This document shows, in pieces, positions 17,705 through 25,953 of a stretch of 64,000 nt of DNA; positions within the stretch are counted from its first letter, which is position 1; each line of letters begins with the position of its first letter. Source of the stretch: Janibacter sp. HTCC2649 (GTDB lineage: Bacteria; Actinomycetota; Actinomycetes; Actinomycetales; Dermatophilaceae). Location: assembly GCF_000152705.1 (NCBI RefSeq), contig NZ_CH672413.1, positions 3,813,046-3,877,045 of the forward strand. The letters are read 5' to 3'. The notes below the pieces were generated by a model. It was not told the origin of the DNA. It ran no database searches and saw only the letters and a list, made by a program, of their open reading frames with translations. The position numbers and the translations under genes are program-made.

Positions 17705-18525
17705 GCGATCCGAAGCCGCGTGAGGAGCAGCTGGCCTACTCCGAGCAGATGGGCAAGATGCTCGATGAGCAGGCGCGGCGCCAGAAGGCCGCCAAGCTCA
17801 TCTCCGTCATCGCCCACGGGCTGGGCCGTTCGGCGTCCGACTCGGGTGGTCCGCTGGCTGGGCTGCGCGCTGTCGATGTCGGGTGCTCGGCCGGGTTCAT
17901 CGCCGACGAGCTGGCCCTCGCGGGCGCGCAGACGACCGGTGTCGACATCGACGAACCCGGGCTGGCCAAGGCGCGTGAACGCTTCGGGGAGCGCGTCGAC
18001 TTCCGGGTGGCGCGCGGCGAGGACCTGCCCTTCGAGGACAACTCCGTCGACGTCGTGGTCCTCAACCACATCTACGAGCACGTCGTCGATCCCGATGCCG
18101 TCGTCGCCGACATCCACCGAGTGCTCGCGCCGGGGGGCGTCCTCTATCTCGGCATCGGCCACCGCTGGCAGGTCATCGAGCCGCACCACCGCCTGCCGTT
18201 CCTCTCGTGGTTGCCCCAGCGGGCCGCCGATCGCTACATGAGGCTGGCTCGCAAGGGTGATCACTACTACGAGAAGTACTCCACCCCCGCCGGGCTCCGA
18301 CGCATGTTTGCGGCCTTCGACGTGTGGGACTACACACTGCCGGTGCTCGCCGATCCCGCTGCGTTCTCGGGTGGTGACGTCATCCCCGAGTGGGTCGGCC
18401 GTCTGCCCGAGAAGGCCCTCGCCGCAACACTTCCGCTCGTCCCCACCTATGTGTGGCTCGCCTTCAGGCAGCCGACGTCACCCGCGGGCCCCGAGCTGCG
18501 AGTCGCACCCCGTCACGTCGGATGA
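17701..18525 (+). CDS. Class I SAM-dependent methyltransferase
   Basis: A 274-residue enzyme with the canonical motifs: motif I AVDVGCSAGFIADEL (about 56-70), motif II TTGVDIDEPG, post-motif FEDNSVDVVVLNHIYEHV and motif IV LAPGGVLYLGIGHRWQVIEPHHRLPF. The HHRLPFLSW stretch is common in methyltransferases of polysaccharide clusters. It overlaps both neighbours by ATGA. Acceptor unknown; a sugar or lipid-linked glycan is likely from context. Confidence 0.9.
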   Translation: MSDPKPREEQLAYSEQMGKMLDEQARRQKAAKLISVIAHGLGRSASDSGGPLAGLRAVDVGCSAGFIADELALAGAQTTGVDIDEPGLAKARERFGERVDFRVARGEDLPFEDNSVDVVVLNHIYEHVVDPDAVVADIHRVLAPGGVLYLGIGHRWQVIEPHHRLPFLSWLPQRAADRYMRLARKGDHYYEKYSTPAGLRRMFAAFDVWDYTLPVLADPAAFSGGDVIPEWVGRLPEKALAATLPLVPTYVWLAFRQPTSPAGPELRVAPRHVG

Positions 18526-19451
18526 GTGACGGCGCGGCCCTGACTCGCACGGTGCGCCCCGAGCGCCCGTTGCAGCTCGGCGCGGTGATCTCGACGTTCC
18601 GTCGCGGGGGCGGTGACCCGACGTCGTGGTCCGACCGTGGACGGACCTGGGTGTTTGCCTGGCGGGTGCCGACGGGGCCGGTGACTCTGCGGTTGATCGA
18701 CCACCCGCGTCTCGGTGAGGTCGAGGCGCAGGCCTGGGGCGAGGGCGCCGAGTGGGTGCTCGATCGACTTCCCCATCTCCTGGGCGAGCACGATGACGAC
18801 GCCGACTTCGAGAGCCACCACGACGTGGTCGGGGAAGCGCGACGTCGCTTCGCGGGCTGGCGCGTGCCCGCCTCCGGGCTGGTGGTCCAGGCACTCATCC
18901 CGACCATCATCGAACAGCGAGTGACGGGCAAAGAGGCCTTCGCGGCATACCGAACTCTGGTGCGCCGCAACGGAACTCCCGCGCCCGGCATCGGCGCAGA
19001 CCTGCGCCTGTTCGTCCCACCGGACCCGAAGACGTGGGCGCTCATCCCGTCGTGGGAGTGGTTGCGTGCGGGGGTCGACGGCGCCCGCTCCCGTCCGGCG
19101 GTCCTGGTGGCGGCGCGAGCCGGTCGGCTCGAACAGACGGTGGGTATGCCGTCCCTCGAGGCACGCCGTCGTCTCGAGACCGTGCCCGGTGTGGGGCGGT
19201 GGACCGCCAACGAGGTGGCGCATCGGGCGCTCGGTGATGCGGACGCGGTGAGTTTCGGGGACTACCACGTGGCCAAGAACATCGGCTGGGCGTTGACCGG
19301 CTCGCCCGTTGACGACGACGGGCTCGCGGAGCTGCTCGAGCCGTATGCCGGGCATCGCTATCGGGTCCAGCGCCTCCTCGAGCTGTCCGGTGCGATGCGG
19401 CCACGGCGCGGACCGAGATTCACGTTGCCAACGCACCTTCCGGGGCGCTGA
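18522..19451 (+). CDS. DNA-3-methyladenine glycosylase II-like protein (HhH-GPD)
   Basis: A 309-residue base-excision repair enzyme. The N-terminal region resembles the AlkA N-terminal domain. The glycosylase core includes LIPTIIEQRVTGKEA (about residues 126-140) and the helix-hairpin-helix LETVPGVGRWTANEV, followed by the catalytic Asp in VSFGDYHVAKN. It has no iron-sulfur cluster cysteines. It would excise alkylated purines. It shares a 4-bp overlap with the methyltransferase gene but is unrelated in function. Its last codons lie inside a copy of the intergenic repeat that follows. Confidence 0.88.
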   Translation: MSDGAALTRTVRPERPLQLGAVISTFRRGGGDPTSWSDRGRTWVFAWRVPTGPVTLRLIDHPRLGEVEAQAWGEGAEWVLDRLPHLLGEHDDDADFESHHDVVGEARRRFAGWRVPASGLVVQALIPTIIEQRVTGKEAFAAYRTLVRRNGTPAPGIGADLRLFVPPDPKTWALIPSWEWLRAGVDGARSRPAVLVAARAGRLEQTVGMPSLEARRRLETVPGVGRWTANEVAHRALGDADAVSFGDYHVAKNIGWALTGSPVDDDGLAELLEPYAGHRYRVQRLLELSGAMRPRRGPRFTLPTHLPGR

Positions 19452-19498
19452 CGTTCGTCTTCGTGCCCGAGACGGACATCCTCGCCGGGGCTCGGCTG
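19425..19498. repeat. Left remnant of the tandem terminator-like array
   Basis: This segment repeats the second half of the 148-bp unit found at 20751-21047 (CACCTTCCGGGG..TGACGTTCGTCTTCGTGCCCGAGACGGACATCC). It is cut at GCTCGGCTG by the IS30-family element. The glycosylase gene ends inside it. Confidence 0.8.
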
Positions 19499-20749
19499 GG
19501 TGGATTCAAGCGGTCGGTGCAACGTCAAGCGGTGGGCGCAACGCGCCCTTGTTTGGTGAGGAACGCGTTGAGTACTTCGGCAGGGGTGGCCCAGTCGAAG
19601 CGTTTACGGGGGCGGGCGTTGAGTTCGGCGGCAATGTTGTCGAGGATCCCCGGTCCGTGGATAGACAGGTCGCTGCCCTTGGGTAGGTACTGCCGTAGGA
19701 GCCCGTTGGTGTTCTCGTTGCTGCCGCGCTGCCACGGCGAGTGCGGGTCGCAGAAGTAGATCGGTAACCCGGTCGCTTGAGTGATCTGGGTGTGCAACGC
19801 CATCTCGGATCCCTGGTCCCAGGTCAGGGAGCGGCGCAGGACTTCGGGGATCTTCGGGACCGCGGCCTGCATCGCGGCAGCGACCGTCGCGGCGGTGTGG
19901 TCATCGGGCAGGTGCAGCAGCATCACGAACCCGGTGGACCGTTCGACCAGGGTCCCGACCGCGGAGGCGTTGTTCGCGCCCATGATCAGGTCCCCTTCCC
20001 AATGGCCAGGCACAGCCCGGTCCCGGGCTTCGGCGGGGCGCTCGCTGATGTTGATCATGTCTTTGACCGCGCCAGGCTTACGGGTCGCAGCGGTGCGAGG
20101 CTTGCGGTGCACACGCCCCGTGCGCAGCGTGGCCGCCACCTCACGCTTGAGCGCGCCACGGCCCTGGACGTACAAGGCCTGATAGATCGTCTCTGGTGAC
20201 ACCCACATCTCCGGTTCGTCAGGAAAATCCACACGCAGCCTTCCCGAGATCTGCTCCGGACTGTTCCTAAGGTCCAAACGCTTCTGAACCTCCACGTGCA
20301 AGCGCTGGTTCAGCTCGAACCTACGCGCCTTCGGGCGCCTCATCGCCGCATCGACCGCGTCCTGAGCCCGCACCGGGTCATACCCACCGCGACGATCACA
20401 CCCACGCGCCAGCTCACGCGTGATCGTCGACGTCGGGCGCCCCAACACCCGACCGATCGCGGCAGCGCTGTACCGAGCTTCCTCAAGTTCCGCGATCCGA
20501 ACCCGATCAATGAACGACAACATCCCAGGACGGTGTTTGACCAAACGCGGCTTCACACCACCAGCCTGCTTCATCCACTTCCGCCCAGCCGCCGGGCTAC
20601 ACCCCGCAGCACGAGCCGAAGCCTTGATCGACCAACCCCTCGAAATGCCATCCCAAAACACTGAACGCACTGCCCAAGGCAGCGGCGGACGACCCATCAT
20701 CAGACAACCTCCAGAAAATCAGGACGTTGCACCGATCACTTGAGCCCAA
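19499..20749 (-). mobile_element. IS30-family insertion sequence
   Basis: About 1.25 kb bounded by 26-bp imperfect inverted repeats at 19501-19526 and 20723-20748 (22 of 26 match; inner core TCGGTGCAACGTC is identical). GCTG appears on both sides (19495-19498, 20750-20753) as a likely 4-bp target duplication. It carries one full-length transposase gene and looks intact. It sits in a tandem repeat array between convergent genes, so it disrupts no gene. Confidence 0.9.
19525..20700 (-). CDS. IS30-family transposase
   Basis: A 391-residue DDE transposase that cuts and pastes the surrounding element. N-terminal helix-turn-helix regions (ASARAAGCSPAAGRKW, then RYSAAAIGRVLGRPTSTITRELARG) bind the ends. 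The catalytic core carries the first Asp in HWEGDLIMG, the second in TWDQGSEMALH and the Glu in QRGSNENTNGLLRQYLPKG. The length is normal for the family and no frameshift is seen, so it should be active. Confidence 0.95.
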   Translation of the reverse strand: MMGRPPLPWAVRSVFWDGISRGWSIKASARAAGCSPAAGRKWMKQAGGVKPRLVKHRPGMLSFIDRVRIAELEEARYSAAAIGRVLGRPTSTITRELARGCDRRGGYDPVRAQDAVDAAMRRPKARRFELNQRLHVEVQKRLDLRNSPEQISGRLRVDFPDEPEMWVSPETIYQALYVQGRGALKREVAATLRTGRVHRKPRTAATRKPGAVKDMINISERPAEARDRAVPGHWEGDLIMGANNASAVGTLVERSTGFVMLLHLPDDHTAATVAAAMQAAVPKIPEVLRRSLTWDQGSEMALHTQITQATGLPIYFCDPHSPWQRGSNENTNGLLRQYLPKGSDLSIHGPGILDNIAAELNARPRKRFDWATPAEVLNAFLTKQGRVAPTA

Positions 20750-20750
20750 G

Positions 20751-21075
20751 CTGTCCGTTTCGGGCACGAAGTGGTCAGCGGGTTTGCGGTCCTGACGTCG
20801 GTCAGGACGTCGGTTCCCGGGTTCGCGTTGCGGACTCACCTTCCGGGGTCGTTGACGTTCGTCTTCGTGCCCGAGACGGACATCCTCGCCGGGGCTCGCT
20901 GTCCGTTTCGGGCACGAAGTGGTCAGCGGGTTTGCGGTCCTGACGTCGGTCAGGACGTCGGTTCCCGGGTTCGCGTTGCGGACTCACCGTCCCGTGGCGC
21001 TGACGTTCGTCTTCGTGCCCGAGACGGACAGCCTCGCCGGGGCTCGGCTGTCCGTTTCGGGCACGAAGTGGTCAG
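20751..21075. repeat. Tandem array of 148/149-bp units with terminator-like hairpins
   Basis: Two nearly identical units (20751-20898, 20899-21047) and a third partial copy that runs into the stop codon of the VWA gene. Each unit holds GTCCTGAC-GTCG-GTCAGGAC (20789-20808 and 20937-20956). Each also contributes to a large hairpin made by CTTCGTGCCCGAGACGGACA and its near-complement TGTCCGTTTCGGGCACGAAG in the next unit. The 323 bp before the VWA stop contain no convincing gene. The array lies between convergent genes and probably amplified from a bidirectional terminator. Confidence 0.85.
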
Positions 21076-22673
21076 TGGGTGGCGGCGGTCACGTCGGCCA
21101 GGACGTCGGCGAGCTCGCGCGCACCTGGCGCATCCTGCTCGACGAGGGCCGCGACGCGATCCCGAAGGTTCGCGAGCGTGGTCGACGACTCGCCACGCGG
21201 CTGGGTGCTCATCGACTCGCCGCCACCCTTGACGAGCTGCGCGAGGTCGGCGACGGCCGCGGCGACTCCGAGCGCGCCGGTGGGCGACTCAGCGTCACCG
21301 AGCGTCAACGGCAGTGAGTCCTCGCGCTGCTCCTCGCCGTCGACGGAGCGCCACCGCACCCGGACCGTGCCGAGAGCGTCGCCCTCGTCGGCCTGCGCCG
21401 TCGGGCGCACCTCGTAGAGCGCGGTGACCTTGTGCCCGGCGCCAACCTCGCCGGCGTCGACGGCGTCGTTGTCGAAGTCGTCGTCGGACAGGGCGCGGTT
21501 CTCGTAGCCGATGAGGCGATAGGCCGAGACGGTCCGGGGGTCGAACTCGACCTGGATCTTGGCATCCTTCGCGACCGGCGTCAGCGTCGCGCGCAAGTCC
21601 TCGACGAACAGTTTCCTGGCCTCCTCGAAGGTGTCGATGTACTCGTAGAAGCCGTCGCCCTGATCGGCGAGCTGCTCCATGAGGTGGTCGCTGTAGTTGC
21701 CCATCCCGTAGCCGACGGTGACGAGGTGGATCCCGCGCCGTCCGTTGTCGCGGATCGCAGTGGCGAGCCTCCCGCCGTCCGTGACGCCCACGTTGGCCAC
21801 GCCGTCGGAGGCCAGCAGGACGACGTTGGTCGCGCCTTGTTTGTAGGCCTCGCGGGCCTGGTCGTAGCCGAGCAGGAGCCCTGCCTCGAGGTTGGTGCTG
21901 CCGCCAGCCTCGAGGCGATCGATCGCAGCCAGGATGGTGTCGGTGTCACGCACGGGAGTGGGTTCGAGCAAGGGCGTGGCATCGGTCTGGTAGGTGACGA
22001 TCGCGATCGTGTCGTCGGGGCGGAGGTTCTCCGCCAGGAGGGCGAGGGAGGACTTCACCAGGCCGAGGCGTTCGCGGATGTCCATCGAGCCGGACGTGTC
22101 CACAACCATGGTCAGCGCCACGGGCTGCCACTCGCGCACGTCGACCTCACGACCCTGGAGGCCGATCCGGACCAGCCGCGTGCCGTCGTCCTCGGAGGAC
22201 GCCCGGGCCTGGTCGGACTGCAGCTCCAGGTCATCCTTCCGAGGTGCGGGGAAGCCGCTGTCGAACGAGTTCACCCACTCCTCGGGTCGCACCGATTCCG
22301 GTGGCGGGAGATGACCGTCGTGAAGCAGGGAGCGGGCCACGCGGAACGAACCCCCATCGACGTCGACGGCGAAGGTCGATCGCGGCCTCTCGCGCGTGTC
22401 GATGAAACCGCTCGTGCCGGCATCGACGAAGGTGTTGTCCTCCAACGGGCCGGGGACGTTCGGGGCGGCCGGGAACGGCTGTGCCACACCGGAACTCGCC
22501 TGCCCGCCAACGGCGGATGAGGAGGAGGTCCCGCTGGCTGAGTCGTTCTCCTGCGCGGTGGGGTAGTTCTCGAAGTAGTCGTGGGCCGCAGACGTGTCGC
22601 CCTCACCCGAGGCACTGCACCCGGTGACGAGGACGACGACTGCGGCGATCAATGCTGCAGGGAGGGAGTTCAT
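21072..22673 (-). CDS. VWA-domain lipoprotein, YfbK type
   Basis: A 533-residue exported lipoprotein: MNSLPAALIAAVVVLVTGC gives a signal peptide with lipobox (Cys 19). An Asp/Ser-rich linker is followed by the YfbK-type N-domain (ENTFVDAG-like DNTFVDAGTSGFIDT, FAVDVDGGSFRVARSLL), then the VWA domain with the MIDAS motif DTSGSMD and the later TNLEAGLLLGYDQA. The C-terminal domain matches the DUF3520-like part of YfbK. Role unknown, probably metal-dependent protein binding at the cell surface. The longer upstream frame belongs to the neighbouring gene and is rejected. Confidence 0.9.
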   Translation of the reverse strand: MNSLPAALIAAVVVLVTGCSASGEGDTSAAHDYFENYPTAQENDSASGTSSSSAVGGQASSGVAQPFPAAPNVPGPLEDNTFVDAGTSGFIDTRERPRSTFAVDVDGGSFRVARSLLHDGHLPPPESVRPEEWVNSFDSGFPAPRKDDLELQSDQARASSEDDGTRLVRIGLQGREVDVREWQPVALTMVVDTSGSMDIRERLGLVKSSLALLAENLRPDDTIAIVTYQTDATPLLEPTPVRDTDTILAAIDRLEAGGSTNLEAGLLLGYDQAREAYKQGATNVVLLASDGVANVGVTDGGRLATAIRDNGRRGIHLVTVGYGMGNYSDHLMEQLADQGDGFYEYIDTFEEARKLFVEDLRATLTPVAKDAKIQVEFDPRTVSAYRLIGYENRALSDDDFDNDAVDAGEVGAGHKVTALYEVRPTAQADEGDALGTVRVRWRSVDGEEQREDSLPLTLGDAESPTGALGVAAAVADLAQLVKGGGESMSTQPRGESSTTLANLRDRVAALVEQDAPGARELADVLADVTAATH

Positions 22674-22752
22674 GCGGCTTGGACTGCGCCGAGCCAACGG
22701 AAGTTCCGACCGTGACCGAAGCGCAACACTCACGCGATGAGGACGCGAGAAC

Positions 22753-23385
22753 TCAGCTCGCCCGGCTCCGCGCCGACAGAGACTCCATCGAGTCCAGCAG
22801 GGCCGCGAGGGGAGCCGGTGTCGCCGACTCATCGAGGGCCGCGGCCAGGGCGCCACCGAGGAGCTCCTTGCGCCCGGACGTGGTGCCGACGAAACGCCGC
22901 AGCTGGTCGAGCACCGGCCGCCCCTGCCAGGCCAGCTGGCGGGTGAACGCGGCGAACGTCGCGTCGAGTTCGAGGTCGGCCAGGACGGCGAGGGTGGCAT
23001 CGACACCGAGCGCTCGCATGAGCTCGTCCTCGAGATCGCGGTGGCAGATCTGGAAGCCGAAGTCGGGGAGGGTGGACACCGACACGTCTGCAGCCGGAGT
23101 CGGACCCTCCGGCCCATGAACGACCTTGCGGTATGCCGTGAGCGCCCGAACGAAGTACGGCGCCTCCTTCTCGTCGCACAGACCGATCACCCTCGGCCGC
23201 GGTTCCGTCTCTGCGGCGGCAACCAGATGTCGGCGGATGTTCGTCGCGCCGCCCATGTCCACGAGGACACAGCGCTCGGCGTCGGGCTCGACTCCGCGCC
23301 GGGCTCGAAGCGCACGCACCGCAGCCACGTCACTGGTGCCCTCGAGGAGCACCCAGATCGCGGGGGAGTCGACGTCATCAGCCAT
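22753..23385 (-). CDS. Stand-alone TOPRIM (OLD-like) nuclease domain protein
   Basis: A 210-residue protein whose N-terminal half fits a TOPRIM domain: VLLEGTSDVAAVRAL (Glu 15, Ser-Asp 18-19), VDMGGATNIRRHL, then GLCDEKE for the acidic pair. The C-terminal half has DLEDELMRALG, typical of OLD-family TOPRIM regions. No ABC ATPase part is fused or adjacent, unlike real OLD nucleases. Possible DNA- or nucleotide-processing enzyme; function unknown. An ISL3 element sits 65 bp upstream of its start and may affect its promoter. Confidence 0.75.
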   Translation of the reverse strand: MADDVDSPAIWVLLEGTSDVAAVRALRARRGVEPDAERCVLVDMGGATNIRRHLVAAAETEPRPRVIGLCDEKEAPYFVRALTAYRKVVHGPEGPTPAADVSVSTLPDFGFQICHRDLEDELMRALGVDATLAVLADLELDATFAAFTRQLAWQGRPVLDQLRRFVGTTSGRKELLGGALAAALDESATPAPLAALLDSMESLSARSRAS

Positions 23386-23442
23386 TGGTAGGAGCCTCGC
23401 TCATCCGCCGTGATGGCGCCACGCATTTGCGTCCCCAACCGT

Positions 23443-23450
23443 CCAATTGG
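23443..23450. repeat. 8-bp target-site duplication (left) of ISL3-family element
   Basis: CCAATTGG, repeated identically at 24837-24844. The duplicated site is itself a palindrome. Confidence 0.85.
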
Positions 23451-24836
23451 GGCTCTCCTGTCATTCGTGTGGGTTGGTTGGGCGGTAAATCCCGAGGCTG
23501 AGCATGGCGAGGGCGATGAGGGCGTCGACGTTGTGGAAGCCGTAGGCGCGTCGGGTGATGACGCGGATCTTGTTGTTCGCTGACTCGGTCAGGGCGTTGT
23601 TCAGGCCGCTGGTCAGTGCTGCGTCGATGGTCTTGCGGTGCGCAGTGATCTTCAGGGCGAGCTCGATGAAGGGTTCGAGCTGGCTGGCTAGCGCGTGAGC
23701 TGTCCAACTCTCGAGCAGTTCCATGGCGGTCACGCCGCGGTCGTTGCCGGTACCGGTGGCGAACACCGCCCTGAGGGCTTCTTTGAGCTGCCAGGCGCGG
23801 TGCAGGTCGGGGTGGGTGGCGGCCAGCCACGACATTGACTCGACGTGTTGGTCGCCCCACCTGTCGGGGTTCATCCGCAGGGTCCACATGATGTTCTTGA
23901 CCGGCACCCCTGCTCCGGTCGCGGCCCCGCTGCCCCGCTTCTGGCGGATCCGCACGGAATTCCACACCTGTCGGCGACAAGCGTCCAGGGCGTCCCCGGC
24001 CCACTGCACGATGTGGAACGGGTCAGCGCAATGGATCGCTTTCGGGGCATGTTCAGCAACTGGGCTCGCGATCCATGAGGCGCTGTCCGAGGTGACGTGG
24101 GTCAGATGTGCGGTGCGCTCAGGGCCCAAAGCAACGAAGAACTGGTTCACGGTCTCCTTCCGGGCCCGCGATCCCACCCACACCAATCGACCGGTGTCGT
24201 GGTCGACGACAACCACCAGGTAGCGGCGACCACGCCGGTAGGCCACCTCGTCAATCCCGATCCGGCGCAATCCATCCAAGCCATCGCTGCCGCTGGCCGC
24301 GCGGCGATCGGCGAGCACCCGCGTCACGATCGAACCGATGGTGCGCCACGCACATCGCAGGAGCGTGGTCACCGCCGTGATCGACATCTGCGTGGCGGCC
24401 CAGGCCGCCATGTCTTCGAACGCCGTGGTGTGCCTGGCCCCGTGCCGAGCCCACGGCACCCACGCGACCACGACCCCATGCTCACGGCAGCTCACCCGAG
24501 GGATCCGTGCGTGGACAAACACGCGTCGACGATCCCAATCCAAGCCACGCCATCGCCGTTGCCGACCACGGTCATAGCGCGGACACCGCCGCCGGCAATG
24601 TGGACACCGCTGCCGCGACCCGAACCTCGTGCGTGCCCGAACGAGCACAACGCCCTCGACCAATTCGGCCCCATCGACGACCACCTCGGAGGGGGCGAAC
24701 CCGCACACCTGACCGATTACCCTCGTACTGAGCACGCTGCCGCGATCCCTTCATTCTCGTTCCTAGACAGTCGAGAACTTAGGCCGCAGCAGCGTGCTCA
24801 CTCACGTTTACGACCCACACCAACAGCAGGAGAGCC
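23451..24836 (-). mobile_element. ISL3-family insertion sequence
   Basis: A 1386-bp element with inverted ends starting GGCTCTCCTG (23451-23460 and 24827-24836). Pairing extends to about 24 bp with four mismatches. It is flanked by 8-bp direct repeats CCAATTGG, the duplication size expected for ISL3. It carries one intact transposase gene. It lies between fbiB and the TOPRIM gene. Confidence 0.92.
23461..24735 (-). CDS. ISL3-family transposase
   Basis: A 424-residue DDE transposase. The N-terminal zinc ribbon CPHCRRRCPRYDRG is followed by a second Cys (RVSCREHG) and the HTH region. The catalytic core begins at GIDEVAYRRGRRYLVVVVDHDTG, with ADPFHIVQWAGDALD in the middle and ESANNKIRVITRRAYGFHN near the C-terminus, all family hallmarks. 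GTG start. Full length and uninterrupted, so probably active. Confidence 0.95.
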   Translation of the reverse strand: MLSTRVIGQVCGFAPSEVVVDGAELVEGVVLVRARTRFGSRQRCPHCRRRCPRYDRGRQRRWRGLDWDRRRVFVHARIPRVSCREHGVVVAWVPWARHGARHTTAFEDMAAWAATQMSITAVTTLLRCAWRTIGSIVTRVLADRRAASGSDGLDGLRRIGIDEVAYRRGRRYLVVVVDHDTGRLVWVGSRARKETVNQFFVALGPERTAHLTHVTSDSASWIASPVAEHAPKAIHCADPFHIVQWAGDALDACRRQVWNSVRIRQKRGSGAATGAGVPVKNIMWTLRMNPDRWGDQHVESMSWLAATHPDLHRAWQLKEALRAVFATGTGNDRGVTAMELLESWTAHALASQLEPFIELALKITAHRKTIDAALTSGLNNALTESANNKIRVITRRAYGFHNVDALIALAMLSLGIYRPTNPHE

Positions 24837-24867
24837 CCAATTGGGTGGGTTTGGGACGGGTGGGTCG

Positions 24868-25941
24868 TTACGGCTTGGGGGAGAGGGTGGCGGTGACGGA
24901 GTGCTCGGCGTTGGGTTCGCCGGTCATGGTGACGTGCAGGTCCTCGCTCGCGGCGGCGATCTCGAGTCGCTGGGACAGGCGCCCGAGGGCGTAGTCGTCG
25001 GCCGCGCCCAGCATCACGGTGGCCGAGCTGTCCTCGTCGATCTCAAGGTCGACGCTCGCGTCCTCGTCGGCGAACAGCGTCAGGGAGACCACCCTGGCGA
25101 CGCGGTCACCGAACGTCTCGGCACCGACGGAGCGAATCCCCACGGCGTCCGAGTCGGCCGAACCCGGGGCCACTCCCAGCGCCGCGCGCAGCGACTCGAC
25201 GTGACCCATGGCGAACCAGTCGCCAGGACCCGTGCGGACGAGTTGTCGTGCACCAGAGGCGAATTCACCACTCGACACGAACCAGGACTCGGGCAGTCCA
25301 CGCACCACGGCAGCAGCCACACCGTCGCTCTTGCCCTTGACCAGGTCGGCCGCAGCGGCGATCTCGTCGGCCACCGCGCGAGCAGTCACCGACATCAGCC
25401 GCCCGTCGGCGTCGACCTCACCGCGGTGGTCGAGCAGCACCTGCAGCCCGGCAGAACCCAGTGCGAAGTCCGTCAGCCCGGCCCGCCACGGGCGACCGGC
25501 CGTGTCGCTGAGGACGACTGCGAGAGGTGCGCTGGGCGGCATACCCGACAAGGAAAGCAAGTCAGAGCGCAGGGTGCGCGCACACGCATCCGGATCGTGT
25601 GGCAGCAGGAGCAGCAGTTCAGACGGACCGGTGTTGGACGCATCGATCCCTGCCGCCGCCATGACTGGTCCGGCCAGCGCCTCGACGACTCGCGTCACCC
25701 GATCACCCACCGCGCGCTCGGCCACCACGCGTACCGACTCGCCCAGCACCAGCTCGGACTTGTCGGCACCAACAGCGTTGAGCCCCAACGCTTTTGAGAC
25801 GATCTTGCTCGACACGACAACGGCGTCACCAGGCTCCAGACCAAAGTGGCCGAGGGCCGCCAGCAACAACGCAGCCACGTCGTCACCGCTGCCAATCTCG
25901 GGTACGCCGAGGACGGGGATGATCGCCAGCGGGCGCGTCAT
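24868..25941 (-). CDS. fbiB: Coenzyme F420-0:L-glutamate ligase (CofE domain of FbiB)
   Basis: A 357-residue protein. Residues 1-245 are the CofE fold that adds L-glutamates to F420-0 with GTP: PEIGSGDDVAALLL, VVVSSKIVSKALG, VVLSDTAGRPWRAGLTDFALGSAG. In mycobacteria FbiB has about 450 residues, with an FMN nitroreductase domain that reduces dehydro-F420-0. Here the last 110 residues are different and carry no nitroreductase signature. It lies 12 bp after fbiA, in the same operon. An ISL3 element is inserted just past its end. Confidence 0.88.
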   Translation of the reverse strand: MTRPLAIIPVLGVPEIGSGDDVAALLLAALGHFGLEPGDAVVVSSKIVSKALGLNAVGADKSELVLGESVRVVAERAVGDRVTRVVEALAGPVMAAAGIDASNTGPSELLLLLPHDPDACARTLRSDLLSLSGMPPSAPLAVVLSDTAGRPWRAGLTDFALGSAGLQVLLDHRGEVDADGRLMSVTARAVADEIAAAADLVKGKSDGVAAAVVRGLPESWFVSSGEFASGARQLVRTGPGDWFAMGHVESLRAALGVAPGSADSDAVGIRSVGAETFGDRVARVVSLTLFADEDASVDLEIDEDSSATVMLGAADDYALGRLSQRLEIAAASEDLHVTMTGEPNAEHSVTATLSPKP

Positions 25942-25953
25942 CGGGTCACCGCG

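Noticed and set aside
20751-21075. CRISPR array
   Set aside because: The repeats are 148-149 bp with no regular short repeat-spacer pattern and no cas genes are present.
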